Assembly (NCBI RefSeq): GCF_014656055.1 | Contig: NZ_BNBR01000001.1 | Coordinates: 1,178,001-1,242,000, forward strand | Source of the DNA: Streptomyces griseosporeus | Lineage (GTDB): Bacteria; Actinomycetota; Actinomycetes; Streptomycetales; Streptomycetaceae | Direction of reading: 5' to 3' | Length of the DNA stretch: 64,000 nt | In this document: piece by piece, positions 44,816-54,147 of the stretch | How positions within the stretch are numbered: the first letter of the stretch is position 1 | Layout: each line of letters opens with the position of its first letter | The notes under the pieces: model-generated | Seen by the model: only the letters and a program-made list of their open reading frames with translations | The model's database searches: none | What the model was told of the DNA's origin: nothing | Program-made: the position numbers and the translations under genes

Positions 44816-45571
44816 ATGGACAAGGTGGTCGCCACGGCGCCGGAGGCGGTGGCCGACGTGCCCGAGGGCGCGTCGCTGGCCGTGGGGGGCTTCGGGCTGA
44901 GCGGTGTGCCGAACGTGCTCATCCAGGCGCTGTACGAGCGCGGGGTGGGCGGCCTGTCGGTGGTGTCGAACAACTGCGGGGCGCTGGAGACCGGGCTCGG
45001 GGTGCTGCTGGCGGCGGGCCGGATCACCCGCGTGACCGGCTCGTACATCGGCGGGAACAAGGAGTTCGCCCGCCAGTACCTGGGCGGGGAGCTGGAGCTG
45101 GAGCTGATCCCGCAGGGCACGCTGGCCGAGCGGCTGCGGGCCGGCGGGGCCGGCATCCCCGCGTTCTACACCCCGGCCGGAGTCGGCACGCAGATCGCCG
45201 AGGGCGGGCTGCCCTGGCGCTACGACGGCTCGGGCGGGGTGGCCCTCGCCTCGCCGCCCAAGGAGGTGCGGGAGTTCGACGGGGTGGAGTACGTGCTGGA
45301 GCGCGGCATCCGCACCGACTACGCCCTGGTGCGCGCCGCGAAGGGCGACCGGCACGGCAACCTCGTGTTCAACAAGTCCAGCCGGAACTTCAACCCGCTC
45401 GCGGCGATGGCCGGGCGGATCACGATCGCCGAGGTCGAGGAGCTGGTCGAGCCGGGCGGGCTGGACCCGGACCAGGTGCACCTGCCGGGCATCTTCGTGC
45501 AGCGCGTGGTCGCCCTCACCGCCGACCAGGCGGCGGACAAGAGGATCGAGCAGCGGACGGTGAGCAGCTGA
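44816..45571 (+). CDS. pcaI: 3-oxoadipate CoA-transferase subunit A
   Basis: 251 residues of the class I CoA-transferase alpha subunit: [20 protein letters not shown] near the start and the oxyanion segment [20 protein letters not shown] later. With PcaJ it moves CoA from succinyl-CoA to 3-oxoadipate. First gene of the pca operon, divergent from pcaV. Its TGA shares one base with the pcaJ ATG (TGATG at 45569-45573), so the subunits are made together. Confidence 0.92.
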   Translation: MDKVVATAPEAVADVPEGASLAVGGFGLSGVPNVLIQALYERGVGGLSVVSNNCGALETGLGVLLAAGRITRVTGSYIGGNKEFARQYLGGELELELIPQGTLAERLRAGGAGIPAFYTPAGVGTQIAEGGLPWRYDGSGGVALASPPKEVREFDGVEYVLERGIRTDYALVRAAKGDRHGNLVFNKSSRNFNPLAAMAGRITIAEVEELVEPGGLDPDQVHLPGIFVQRVVALTADQAADKRIEQRTVSS

Positions 45572-46218
45572 TGGCCTGGACACGCGAGCAGATGGCCGCC
45601 CGCGCGGCGCGCGAACTTCAGGACGGGCAGTACGTCAACCTCGGCATCGGTCTGCCGACCCTGATCCCCAATCACCTCCCGCCGGGCGTCGAGGTGGTGC
45701 TGGAGAGCGAGAACGGCATCCTGGGCACCGGCCCCTACCCCACCGAGGACGCCGTCGACCCGGATCTGATCAACGCCGGCAAGGAGACCGTCACGGTCCT
45801 GCCGGGCGCGTCCTTCTTCGACTCGGCGCTGTCCTTCGCGATGATCCGCGGGGGGCACATCGACGTCGCGGTGCTGGGCGCGATGCAGGTCTCCGCCCGC
45901 GGCGACCTGGCCAACTGGGCCGTCCCCGGCAAGCTGGTCACCGGCATCGGGGGCGCGATGGACCTGGTCCACGGCGCCCGCACGGTCATCGTCGTGATGA
46001 CCCACACCGCCAAGGACGGCAGCCCGAAGATCCTCGACACGTGCACGCTGCCGCTCACCGGCCGGGCGTGCGTGAACCGGATCATCACCGACCTCGGCGT
46101 CCTCGACGTCACCGACGACGGACTGGTCCTCGTCGAGACCGCGCCCGGCGTCACGGCCGAGGAGATCACCGCCCGGACCGCCGCGAAGATCCGCGTCCCG
46201 GAGGAGACCGCGGCATGA
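45571..46218 (+). CDS. pcaJ: 3-oxoadipate CoA-transferase subunit B
   Basis: 215 residues with the catalytic glutamate in [16 protein letters not shown] and [19 protein letters not shown], the beta-subunit motifs. It forms the active heteromer with PcaI. Its stop overlaps the ATG of the pcaF remnant by four bases (ATGA), the spacing expected for the intact operon. Confidence 0.92.
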   Translation: MAWTREQMAARAARELQDGQYVNLGIGLPTLIPNHLPPGVEVVLESENGILGTGPYPTEDAVDPDLINAGKETVTVLPGASFFDSALSFAMIRGGHIDVAVLGAMQVSARGDLANWAVPGKLVTGIGGAMDLVHGARTVIVVMTHTAKDGSPKILDTCTLPLTGRACVNRIITDLGVLDVTDDGLVLVETAPGVTAEEITARTAAKIRVPEETAA

Positions 46219-46286
46219 GGGATGTCTACATCGTCGACGCGGTCCGCACCCCGTTCGGCAAGAACAACGGCGGACTGGAGCGTTAG
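46215..46286 (+). pseudogene. pcaF: pcaF remnant: 23-codon stub of beta-ketoadipyl-CoA thiolase
   Basis: ATG 46215 opens [20 protein letters not shown], the exact N-terminus of a beta-ketoadipyl-CoA thiolase, then reads Glu-Arg and stops at TAG 46284. Class II thiolases often end in ...LER, so an internal in-frame deletion of about 370 codons, joining the first 20 or so codons to the last ones, explains it. The gene position between pcaJ and pcaH is where pcaF sits in S. coelicolor. The ATGA overlap with pcaJ and a 8-base gap to pcaH are kept, so operon translation is not disturbed. No thiolase active site remains. Confidence 0.85.
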
Positions 46287-46294
46287 GAACGTCC

Positions 46295-47068
46295 ATGACC
46301 CTCACCCAGCACGACATCGACCAGGAGATCGCGGCCGAGCACGCCGCGTACGACAAGCGCGTCGCCGACGGCGCGCCCGTGGAGCACCACCCGCGGCGCG
46401 ACTACGCGCCGTACCGCTCCTCGGTGCTGCGGCACCCGAAACAGCCGCCGGTCACCATCGACGTCACCCAGGACCCGGAGCTGGTCGAGCTGTCCTCGCC
46501 GGCCTTCGGCGAGCGGGACATCACCGAGATCGACAACGACCTCACCCGCCACCACCGCGGTGAGCCGATCGGCGAGCGCATCACCGTCTCCGGCCGGCTG
46601 CTGGACCGCGACGGCCGGCCCGTGCGCGGCCAGCTGGTCGAGATCTGGCAGGCCAATGCGGCCGGCCGGTACGCCCATCAGCGCGAGCAGCACGACGCCC
46701 CGCTCGACCCGAACTTCACCGGCGTCGGCCGCACGCTCACCGACGACAGCGGCTTCTACCGGTTCACCACGATCCAGCCGGGCCCCTACCCGTGGCGCAA
46801 CCACGTCAACGCCTGGCGGCCCGCGCACATCCACTTCTCGGTGTTCGGCACCGCGTTCACGCAGCGGCTGGTGACGCAGATGTACTTCCCGAACGACCCG
46901 CTGTTCCCGTACGACCCGATCCTGCAGTCGGTGACGGACGACGCGGCCCGGCAGCGGCTGGTCGCCACCTACGACCACAGCCTGTCCGTGCCGGAGTTCT
47001 CGCTGGGCTACCACTGGGACATCGTGCTGGACGGCCCCGCCGCCACCTGGCTGGAAGAAGGACGCTGA
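46295..47068 (+). CDS. pcaH: Protocatechuate 3,4-dioxygenase beta subunit
   Basis: 257 residues. An N-terminal PcaH segment (YAPYRSSVLRHPKQPPVTID) precedes the intradiol dioxygenase core with GRLLDRDGRPVRGQLVEIWQ, YRFTTIQPGPYPW and AHIHFSVFG; Tyr and His in these give the Fe(III) ligands. The alpha-beta heteromer opens the ring of protocatechuate to 3-carboxy-cis,cis-muconate. ATG 46295. Confidence 0.95.
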   Translation: MTLTQHDIDQEIAAEHAAYDKRVADGAPVEHHPRRDYAPYRSSVLRHPKQPPVTIDVTQDPELVELSSPAFGERDITEIDNDLTRHHRGEPIGERITVSGRLLDRDGRPVRGQLVEIWQANAAGRYAHQREQHDAPLDPNFTGVGRTLTDDSGFYRFTTIQPGPYPWRNHVNAWRPAHIHFSVFGTAFTQRLVTQMYFPNDPLFPYDPILQSVTDDAARQRLVATYDHSLSVPEFSLGYHWDIVLDGPAATWLEEGR

Positions 47069-47074
47069 CCTGCC

Positions 47075-47680
47075 ATGACGAAGATCGACACGAGCAGGCC
47101 GGAGACCGTGCTGCCCACCCCGTCGCACACCGTCGGCCCCTTCTACGGGTACGCGCTGCCGTTCCCCGGCGGCGGTGACATCGCCCCCGTCGGCCACCCC
47201 GACACCATCACCCTCCAGGGGCGTGTGTACGACGGCGAGGGCGTCCCGCTGCCGGACGCCTTCCTGGAGCTGTGGGGCCCCGCCCCGGACGGCACCGTGC
47301 CCACCACGGACGGCTCCCTCCGCCGCGACCCGGCGACCGGCGGCTATCTCGGCCGCAACGGCGTGGAGTTCACCGGCTGGGGCCGCGTCCAGACGGACGC
47401 GGGCGGCCACTGGTACGCGCGGACGCTGCGGCCGGGGGCGCGCGGGAACAGCGCCCCGTACCTCAGTGTGTGCGTGTTCGCGCGCGGACTGCTGGTCCAC
47501 CTGTTCACGCGGATCTACCTGCCGGGCGACGACGCGGCGCTCGCCGCCGATCCGCTGCTGGCCCGGCTCGACGCCGGGCGGCGCGACACGCTGATCGCGC
47601 GGGCGGACGGTGCGGGCACCTACCGTTTCGACATCCGCCTTCAGGGCGAAGGCGAGACGGTCTTCCTGGAGTTCCAGTGA
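47075..47680 (+). CDS. pcaG: Protocatechuate 3,4-dioxygenase alpha subunit
   Basis: 201 residues: LPTPSHTVGPFYGYALPFPG, GRVYDGEGVPLPDAFLELWG and a C-terminal half with the beta-sandwich VHLFTRIYLPGDDAALAADP. The alpha subunit has the same fold as PcaH but lacks iron. It begins 6 bases after pcaH and its TGA overlaps the pcaB GTG by three bases (GTGA). Confidence 0.95.
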   Translation: MTKIDTSRPETVLPTPSHTVGPFYGYALPFPGGGDIAPVGHPDTITLQGRVYDGEGVPLPDAFLELWGPAPDGTVPTTDGSLRRDPATGGYLGRNGVEFTGWGRVQTDAGGHWYARTLRPGARGNSAPYLSVCVFARGLLVHLFTRIYLPGDDAALAADPLLARLDAGRRDTLIARADGAGTYRFDIRLQGEGETVFLEFQ

Positions 47681-49014
47681 CAGCTGCGGAGTTCGACACC
47701 GGCCTGCTCGCCCCCGGCTGGGCGGGTTCCCCCGCCGCGTCCGCGACGAGCGACGCGGCCTACCTGCGGGCGCTGCTCGACGCGGAGGCCGCGCTCACCC
47801 GGGCGCAGGCCGCGCTGGGCCTCGTCCCCGAGGCGGCGGCGCGGGCGGTGACCGACGCGGCGGACGCCGGCGGCTTCGACGTGCGGTCGCTCGCCGAGCG
47901 GGCGCGCGGCGGCGGCAACCCGGTGATCCCGCTCGTCGCCGACCTCACGCGGGCCGTGGGCGAGGAGTACGGCCCGTACGTCCACCGGGGCGCGACCAGC
48001 CAGGACATCATGGACACGGCGGCCATGCTCGTCGCGGTCCGCACGCTGGACCTGGTCCTGGCCGACCTGGACCGTACGGCGGACCGGCTCGCGGAACTGG
48101 CCGCGGCGCACCGGGACACGCCGATGCCGGGGCGGACGCTCACCCAGCACGCCGTGCCGACGACGTTCGGGCTGAAGGCGGCCGGCTGGCGTTCGCTGGT
48201 GCTGGACGCGCGGGACCGCTGCCGCGCGGTGCGGGAGTCCCTGCCGGCGCAACTCGGGGGCGCGGCGGGCACGTTGGCCGCGTTCGCGGTGTACGGCGCC
48301 GAGGACCCGACGGGGCTCGTGGCGGCGTACGCCCGTGAACTCGGGCTCGCGGCACCGGTGTTGCCCTGGCACACGCTGCGCACACCGGTCGCCGACCTGG
48401 CCGGCGCGCTGGCGTTCACCGCCGGGGCGCTGGGGAAGCTCGCGGTGGACGTGCTCACCCTGTCCCGTACCGAGATCGCCGAGGTCGCCGAGGGCAGCGG
48501 CGGGAGCTCGTCCGCGATGCCGCACAAGGCGAACCCCGTGCGGTCCACGCTGATCGCCGCGGCGGCCCGGCGCGCCCCGCAGCTCGCGGCGACGCTGTAC
48601 GGCTCGCTCGCGGCGGAGGACGAACGTCCGGCCGGCGCCTGGCACGCCGAGTGGGAGCCGCTGCGGGAGCTGCTGCGGCTGGTGGGCGGCGCTGCCCGCG
48701 ACGCGGCGGAGCTGGTCGAGGGGCTGCGGGTGCGTCCGGAGACGATGCGGGACCACCTCGGCCTCACCCATGGGCTGATCGTCTCCGAACGGCTCTCGGC
48801 CGAACTGGCGGGGGCGCTCGGCCGCGCCCGCGCCAAGGAGCTGCTGACCCGGCTCGCCGAGCGCACCTGCGCGGAAGGCGTGCCGTTGGCCGAACTCCTG
48901 GCCGCCGAGCCCGAGTTGAAGGACGTCGACGTCGACCTCGGCGCGTCGGCCGACCCCGCCTGTTACACGGGCTCCGCGGGAGCCCTCACCGACCGTGCTC
49001 TGGAGCGACGTTGA
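47677..49014 (+). CDS. pcaB: 3-carboxy-cis,cis-muconate cycloisomerase
   Basis: 445 residues of the fumarase/aspartase superfamily. Signature GSSSAMPHKANPV (in GSGGSSSAMPHKANP) and YVHRGATSQDIMDTAAML are present; DTPMPGRTLTQHAVPTTFG is a further conserved segment. The enzyme lactonises carboxymuconate to 4-carboxymuconolactone. GTG 47677 overlaps pcaG; its stop overlaps the pcaL start (TTGA). Confidence 0.93.
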   Translation: MTAAEFDTGLLAPGWAGSPAASATSDAAYLRALLDAEAALTRAQAALGLVPEAAARAVTDAADAGGFDVRSLAERARGGGNPVIPLVADLTRAVGEEYGPYVHRGATSQDIMDTAAMLVAVRTLDLVLADLDRTADRLAELAAAHRDTPMPGRTLTQHAVPTTFGLKAAGWRSLVLDARDRCRAVRESLPAQLGGAAGTLAAFAVYGAEDPTGLVAAYARELGLAAPVLPWHTLRTPVADLAGALAFTAGALGKLAVDVLTLSRTEIAEVAEGSGGSSSAMPHKANPVRSTLIAAAARRAPQLAATLYGSLAAEDERPAGAWHAEWEPLRELLRLVGGAARDAAELVEGLRVRPETMRDHLGLTHGLIVSERLSAELAGALGRARAKELLTRLAERTCAEGVPLAELLAAEPELKDVDVDLGASADPACYTGSAGALTDRALERR

Positions 49015-50126
49015 CCAGGAAGCTGCTCGACCACCGTGCCGAGGGACCCGATACGGCTCCCCCGCTGCTGCTGGGGCCGTCGCTCGGCACCTCGAACGCC
49101 CTGTGGGACGCAGTCGCGCCCGAGCTGTCGGCCGGGCACCGGGTGGTCCGCTGGGACCTGCCCGGGCACGGCGCCTCGCCCGCCGGCCTGATCGGGCCGG
49201 GCGCCACCGTGGGCGACCTCTCCGGCCTGGTCCTCGACCTCGCCGACTCCCTCGGCGTCGAGCGGTTCGCGTACGCGGGCGTGTCGCTGGGCGGCGCGGT
49301 CGGGCTGCACCTGGCCGTGCACCACCCGGAGCGTGTCACGTCGCTCGCGGTGATCTGCGCGTCGGCGCACTTCGGCGGGACGAGCCCCTGGCGGGAGCGG
49401 GCCGAACGGGTCCGGCGGGAGGGTGTCGGCTGGCTGCTGGAGAGCGCCCCGGCCCGCTGGTTCGCCGGTGACTTCACCGTGCCCCGCCTTATCCGCGACC
49501 ACGGCGAGGCCGACCCCGGTGCGTACGCCGCCTGCTGTGACGCGCTCGCCGCGTTCGACCTGCGGGACCGGCTGGCGGACATCGCCGCGCCCACGCTGCT
49601 CGTGGCCGGGCGGGAGGACCCGGCGACCCCGCCCGCGCATCTGCGGGAGATCGCGGACGCGGTGCCGGACGCCGCGCTCGTGGAGATACCCGGCGCCTCG
49701 CACCTGGCGCCCGCGCAGTGCCCGGAGGCGGTCCTGACGGCGCTGCGCGCGCACCTCGGCGGGGGTGCGCGGCGCGGGATGGAGGTGCGGCGGCAGGTGC
49801 TCGGCGACGCGCACGTGGACCGGGCGCAGGCCCGGCAGACGCCGTTCACCGCGCGGTTCCAGGACTTCATCTCCCGCTACGCGTGGGGCGAGATCTGGAC
49901 CGACCCGACGCTCAGCCGCCGCGAACGCAGCATGATCACGCTGACGGCGCTGGTGGCGCACGGCCACTACGAGGAGCTGGCCATGCACGTGCGCGCGGCC
50001 CGCCGCAACGGGCTCACCCCGGAGGAGATCGGTGCCGTCCTCCTCCAGACGGCCGTGTACTGCGGGGTGCCCGCGGCCAACTCGGCGTTCGCGACGGCGC
50101 AGCGGGTGCTGGCCGAGGAGGACTGA
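49011..50126 (+). CDS. pcaL: PcaL: enol-lactone hydrolase / carboxymuconolactone decarboxylase fusion
   Basis: 371 residues. Residues 1-245 are an alpha/beta-hydrolase with nucleophile Ser92 in YAGVSLGGAVG, acid in VAGREDPATPP and His in GASHLAPAQ (PcaD activity). From about 255 a carboxymuconolactone decarboxylase domain follows: RRQVLGDAHVDRA and ISRYAWGEIWTDP, with MHVRAARRNGLTPEEIGAVL (PcaC activity). Fused pcaL is the usual actinomycete form. TTG 49011 shares three bases with the pcaB stop. Last gene of the operon. Confidence 0.94.
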   Translation: MTRKLLDHRAEGPDTAPPLLLGPSLGTSNALWDAVAPELSAGHRVVRWDLPGHGASPAGLIGPGATVGDLSGLVLDLADSLGVERFAYAGVSLGGAVGLHLAVHHPERVTSLAVICASAHFGGTSPWRERAERVRREGVGWLLESAPARWFAGDFTVPRLIRDHGEADPGAYAACCDALAAFDLRDRLADIAAPTLLVAGREDPATPPAHLREIADAVPDAALVEIPGASHLAPAQCPEAVLTALRAHLGGGARRGMEVRRQVLGDAHVDRAQARQTPFTARFQDFISRYAWGEIWTDPTLSRRERSMITLTALVAHGHYEELAMHVRAARRNGLTPEEIGAVLLQTAVYCGVPAANSAFATAQRVLAEED

Positions 50127-50166
50127 ACGGGCCGCGCGGTCCCCGCCGGGGCCCTACGGTGGTGTC

Positions 50167-50958
50167 ATGTCCACTGTTCTCCTCACCGGCGCGACCTCGG
50201 GTCTGGGCCGGTACGTCGCCTTCGAGCTGGTCCGCTCGGGCCATCTGGTCCTCGCCCACGGCCGCGACCCGGCCCGCACCGAACAGCTGGTGACGGAACT
50301 GCGCGCCGAGGGCGAGGCCGAGGGGTTCGTCGCCGACCTGGCCTCGCTGGCGCGGGTACGGGAGCTGGGCGAGCGGGTCGCGCGAGCGCACCCCGAGCTG
50401 TCCGTCCTCATCAACAACGCGGGCATCGGCGCCGGGCCGCCCGGCGCGGGCCGCGAGGTCAGCGCCGACGGACACGAGCTGCGCCTCGCGGTGAACTACC
50501 TGGCGCCGGTCGCGCTCACCCGCGCCCTGCTGCCGGTGCTGCGCGCCAACGCCCCCGCGCGGATCGTCAACGTCGGCTCGGCGGGCCAGGAGCCCGTCGA
50601 CTTCGACGACCCCGGACTGAGCCGCGACTACGGCGGCTTCGCGGCGTACTGCCGCAGCAAGTTCGCCCTCGCCGCGCACACCTTCTCCCTCGCCGAGGAG
50701 CTCGCGGGCACCGGGGTCGCGGTGAACGTCCTGCACCCGGCGACCTTCATGAACACCGGCATGGTCCGCGAGGCCGGCGTCCAGCCGTGGAACACGGTCG
50801 CGGACGGAGCCCCGGGCGTCCTGGCCCTGGCCACGGAGGACCTGGGCACGGGCCACTACTTCGACGGCACCACCCCGGCCCGGGCCCACGACCAGACGTA
50901 CGACGCGAAAACCCGCGAACGCCTGACCGAACTGACGGAGCGGCTGCTGGGCGATTGA
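50167..50958 (+). CDS. Short-chain dehydrogenase/reductase
   Basis: 263 residues, classical SDR: cofactor loop VLLTGATSGLGRYVAFELVR, NNAGIGAG, Ser in VNVGSAGQE and Tyr-Lys in YCRSKFAL. The Asp/Arg pattern after beta-2 (HGRDPAR) suggests NADP preference. Substrate unknown. It begins 40 bases after pcaL on the same strand and could be read from the pca promoter, though nothing ties it to aromatic catabolism. The following 275 bases up to the convergent gene hold no gene I can see. Confidence 0.88.
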   Translation: MSTVLLTGATSGLGRYVAFELVRSGHLVLAHGRDPARTEQLVTELRAEGEAEGFVADLASLARVRELGERVARAHPELSVLINNAGIGAGPPGAGREVSADGHELRLAVNYLAPVALTRALLPVLRANAPARIVNVGSAGQEPVDFDDPGLSRDYGGFAAYCRSKFALAAHTFSLAEELAGTGVAVNVLHPATFMNTGMVREAGVQPWNTVADGAPGVLALATEDLGTGHYFDGTTPARAHDQTYDAKTRERLTELTERLLGD

Positions 50959-51233
50959 GCGCCGCCCGGGCGGACTGCGGAGGCGGCCTCGGGGCCCGGT
51001 GGCCGCCGGGGTTGCCGGGAGGCGCGGCTGCCGCCGGGCCCGAGGCGGCGGCGCGGGGCAGGGGCCGGCTCGCCGGGGCGGGCGGCGCGCGGCCCTCCCG
51101 GCCGAGCCACCCCTCGGCGCGCTGCCGCGAGGCCGCCCCGTGGGCCGACCACCGTCCCGGCGCTGCGCCGAAAGCCACCTCGCGAGCCGGCTACCGTCGG
51201 GGCGCTGCCGCGAGGTGGGCTCGGTCGGATCCC

Positions 51234-53915
51234 TCAGGTCAGGCCGTGGCCCGTGTCCAGTTCCTGTTGGGCCCGGGCTGCCAGGCCGTCCGCGCCGCAG
51301 GCCCGGGCCAGGTCCAGGCCGCGGCGGAGTTCGGTGACCGAGCGGGCGGCGATGCCGTACTCGACGCGGGCCGCGGCGTGTTCGTACTGGCAGGGGGAGG
51401 ACTCCAGGTAGGCGACGGCCTGCCCGGCGAGGCGGACCGCGCGCTGACCGGTCTCCAGGGCGGCGGCGCAGCGCAGGGCCTCGCCGATGGCGGTGTCGGT
51501 GCCGAAGCGCTCGGCGCGGCGGCGGGCCTCGGAGGCCAGCTGGGCCGCCCGGGACGGCTCCTCCGTGGCGAGGGCGCGGGCCAGGTCGACCGCCCAGGGC
51601 ACCATGACCGGGTTGTGGTGCCCACGGGAGGCGGCGGCCTTCTCGGCGGCCTGCAGCTCGTCGACGCCCTCCTCGGTGCGGCCGACGGCGAGCAGCAGCC
51701 GGCCGCGCACGGACTGCGGGTCGGGCAGCACGATGGTGGACGGGTAGGGCGGGTGGAAGCCGTACTGGTCGGCGACCGACCAGGCCTCGTCGATGTGGCC
51801 GCGGGCGAGCAGGGTGTCGACCAGGCCGCAGGTCGCGGACCAGTACAGGGGCAGCCCCCGGCCGACACGCTCGGCGAGGCGCAGGGACTCCCGCAGGATG
51901 CTCTCGGCGTCCCGGAGACGGCCCTGGCGGCGGTAGGCGAGGCCGAGGAAGGCGTTGGCCAGGGCGAGGTGGCCGCCGCTCCAGCCGGCCACGGTGTAGG
52001 CGCGCAGGGCCTCGGCGAACAGGCTCTCGGCGCGGTCGAGCCGGTCCGCGTAGGCGTACGAGCTGCCCAGCATCATCAGCAGCTCGACGCCCCACTCGGT
52101 GTCGGTCCAGCCGAGGCCGGGCGCGAGGCGGCCGTTGACGAGGGCGCGGTCGCACAGCTCGACGACCTCCTCGGCGCTCTCTCCGCGGGTCATGGCGTCG
52201 AAGCCGCGCAGGATGAGCAGCGCCCGCTCGGAGTTGTCCCGGCCGGTGCACGTGCGGGCGAGGCCGGCGAGCCGCTCGGAGCGGCCGGGCGTGGCGGACT
52301 CGCCGGCGTGGATGCCCTCCCACATGTACTGCACGGCCTGCAGGCGCAGCCGGGCCGGACCGTCCGGGTGCCGGGCGGCCTCGGCCTCGACGGTGCGGAC
52401 GGCCTCCTCCAGCTGGTCGTTGTGGAGGAGCGCCTGGGAGAGGCGGAAGACGGCGTCGACGCGTTCGGCGCCCTCCAGGCCGGGCATGGCGAGCGCGGTC
52501 TGCAGGTGGCCGATGGTCCTGGCGGGCGCGGTGAGCAGGCTGGCGCAGCCGAGTTCGAAGAGCACGCGCGCGTGGACATCGGGCAGCGGCGGTTCCAGCA
52601 GGGCGCGCTCCAGGCAGCGGCGGGCCGCGTCGGGCGCCCCGACGGCGAGGTGCTCGCGGGCGGCCTCGCGCAGTTGCTCGACCAGTTCCTGGTCGTCGTC
52701 GGGGTGCACCTGGAGCAGGTGGCGGGAGGCGGCCGCGGCGCCGAGGCCGCTGTCGGTGACGACCTGCGCGGCGACGCCGTGCCAGGCACGCCGCAGGGCG
52801 TCGGGGATGGAGTTGTACACGGCGGTGGCGATCAGGGGGTGCACGAACTCCAGGGCGCCTTCGCCCGCCCGGCCGGAGGCCGGGTCGGGGGCGGTGAGGA
52901 TACGCGCGGCCTTGAGCAGGTCGGCACACCGCGCGGCGTCGTCGAGGCCCATCGTGGCGAGCTTGGCGACCAGGTCGACGGTGATGCCGTCGCCGAGGAT
53001 GGCGGCGGCCCAGGCGCACCGGGTGGCGTCGATGCCCAGTTCCTCCAGGCGGGCGACGAGGCCACCGCCGCGGGCGGAACGGTTCAGGGCGCGCAGTTCA
53101 CCGGCCGAGGTCTCGGCCGGCTCCAGCTCGCTGTCCTGGACCTTGGCGAGGAGTTCGACGGTCTCGTAGGGGTTGCCGCCGGTGACCGCCCACACCTCGC
53201 GGCAGAACGGGGCGTCGGCGTGGGCGCCGAGGGTGGCGCGGGTGAGGCCGGCGACGGCGTCCGGGGTGAGCGCGCTCAGCGTGCCGGCGGGGCGTCCGGC
53301 GGCGGCGATCTGCTCCAGCAGCTCGGCGTTGACGCCGCGGACGTCGCCGGGCCTGCGGGCGACGACGACCAGCACGGACAGGTCGTCGAGGCGGTCGGCG
53401 AACGCGGCGAGCCAGCGCAGGGTCTCCTGGTCGGCCCAGTGGGCGTCGTCGACGAGCAGGACGAGCGGCCAGTCCCGGCGGGCGAGGCGCCGTACGGCCG
53501 CGACGAGTCCGTCGCAGACGCCCTGCGGGTCGGCGGGCCGTTCGCTGGGCTCGGCTATGCCGAGGGCGGGGCCGGCGATGTCGTACCAGTCGCCGAGGTA
53601 CTCCCGGGCCTCCTCCGGCATCATCGACACGAGCGCCGGCTGCAGCAGCTGCCGTACGACGTTGAAGGGGACGGAGCGCAGCGTCTCGCCGCCGCGCGCG
53701 GACCAGACGGTGCAGCCGCGGGCCTCGGCGAGCCGGCGGATCTCGGCCAGCAGCGCGGTCTTGCCGAGGCCGGCCTCGCCCCGGAACACCAGTAAGCTGC
53801 CCGAGGACGACCGGTCGGCGCACAGGGTGTCGACCGCCCGTGCGACGGCGGCGACTTCCTCGTCACGCTCCCACAGGGAAGCCGAGGCGGCCGCCGTGGG
53901 CCGGACCTCCGTCAT
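51234..53915 (-). CDS. LAL-type AAA ATPase/TPR protein lacking LuxR DNA-binding domain
   Basis: 893 residues from ATG 53915 (GGAGG 7 bases upstream). N-terminal STAND-like ATPase: Walker A FRGEAGLGKTALL, Walker B PLVLLVDDAHWAD. The rest is TPR-like helices (for example LANAFLGLAYRRQGRLRDAE). LAL regulators end in a LuxR helix-turn-helix of about 60 residues; this one stops at QQELDTGHGLT, just where that domain would begin, and no HTH is visible in the next 230 bases in any frame. Either a naturally HTH-less relative acting by protein contact, or a truncated regulator. Confidence 0.83.
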   Translation of the reverse strand: MTEVRPTAAASASLWERDEEVAAVARAVDTLCADRSSSGSLLVFRGEAGLGKTALLAEIRRLAEARGCTVWSARGGETLRSVPFNVVRQLLQPALVSMMPEEAREYLGDWYDIAGPALGIAEPSERPADPQGVCDGLVAAVRRLARRDWPLVLLVDDAHWADQETLRWLAAFADRLDDLSVLVVVARRPGDVRGVNAELLEQIAAAGRPAGTLSALTPDAVAGLTRATLGAHADAPFCREVWAVTGGNPYETVELLAKVQDSELEPAETSAGELRALNRSARGGGLVARLEELGIDATRCAWAAAILGDGITVDLVAKLATMGLDDAARCADLLKAARILTAPDPASGRAGEGALEFVHPLIATAVYNSIPDALRRAWHGVAAQVVTDSGLGAAAASRHLLQVHPDDDQELVEQLREAAREHLAVGAPDAARRCLERALLEPPLPDVHARVLFELGCASLLTAPARTIGHLQTALAMPGLEGAERVDAVFRLSQALLHNDQLEEAVRTVEAEAARHPDGPARLRLQAVQYMWEGIHAGESATPGRSERLAGLARTCTGRDNSERALLILRGFDAMTRGESAEEVVELCDRALVNGRLAPGLGWTDTEWGVELLMMLGSSYAYADRLDRAESLFAEALRAYTVAGWSGGHLALANAFLGLAYRRQGRLRDAESILRESLRLAERVGRGLPLYWSATCGLVDTLLARGHIDEAWSVADQYGFHPPYPSTIVLPDPQSVRGRLLLAVGRTEEGVDELQAAEKAAASRGHHNPVMVPWAVDLARALATEEPSRAAQLASEARRRAERFGTDTAIGEALRCAAALETGQRAVRLAGQAVAYLESSPCQYEHAAARVEYGIAARSVTELRRGLDLARACGADGLAARAQQELDTGHGLT

Positions 53916-54147
53916 CCCGCTACCTCCCCAAGTCGCCCGACCGACGTGCAGGTCCCGAGCGTAGTCCCCCGGCACGGCGTTCGGACAAGGGTCGGCGGAC
54001 CTGTTGCCGTGACGGGTGAAAGGGGGTAGAGGGCGCGGCGGCACATGGGGCGCGATGGCGCGCGGTCGGCGTCAACGGGACACCGGGCGCGGAGAATTGA
54101 CCGTCCGTCGCCCGGGTTTGACGCCGCGCACGGATCCGGCGGCCCCT

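Noticed and set aside
50959..51233. Lost LuxR HTH in the bases after the LAL-type gene
   Set aside because: I read these 275 bases for an HTH pattern on the minus strand and found none. They are G+C-rich with short imperfect repeats only.
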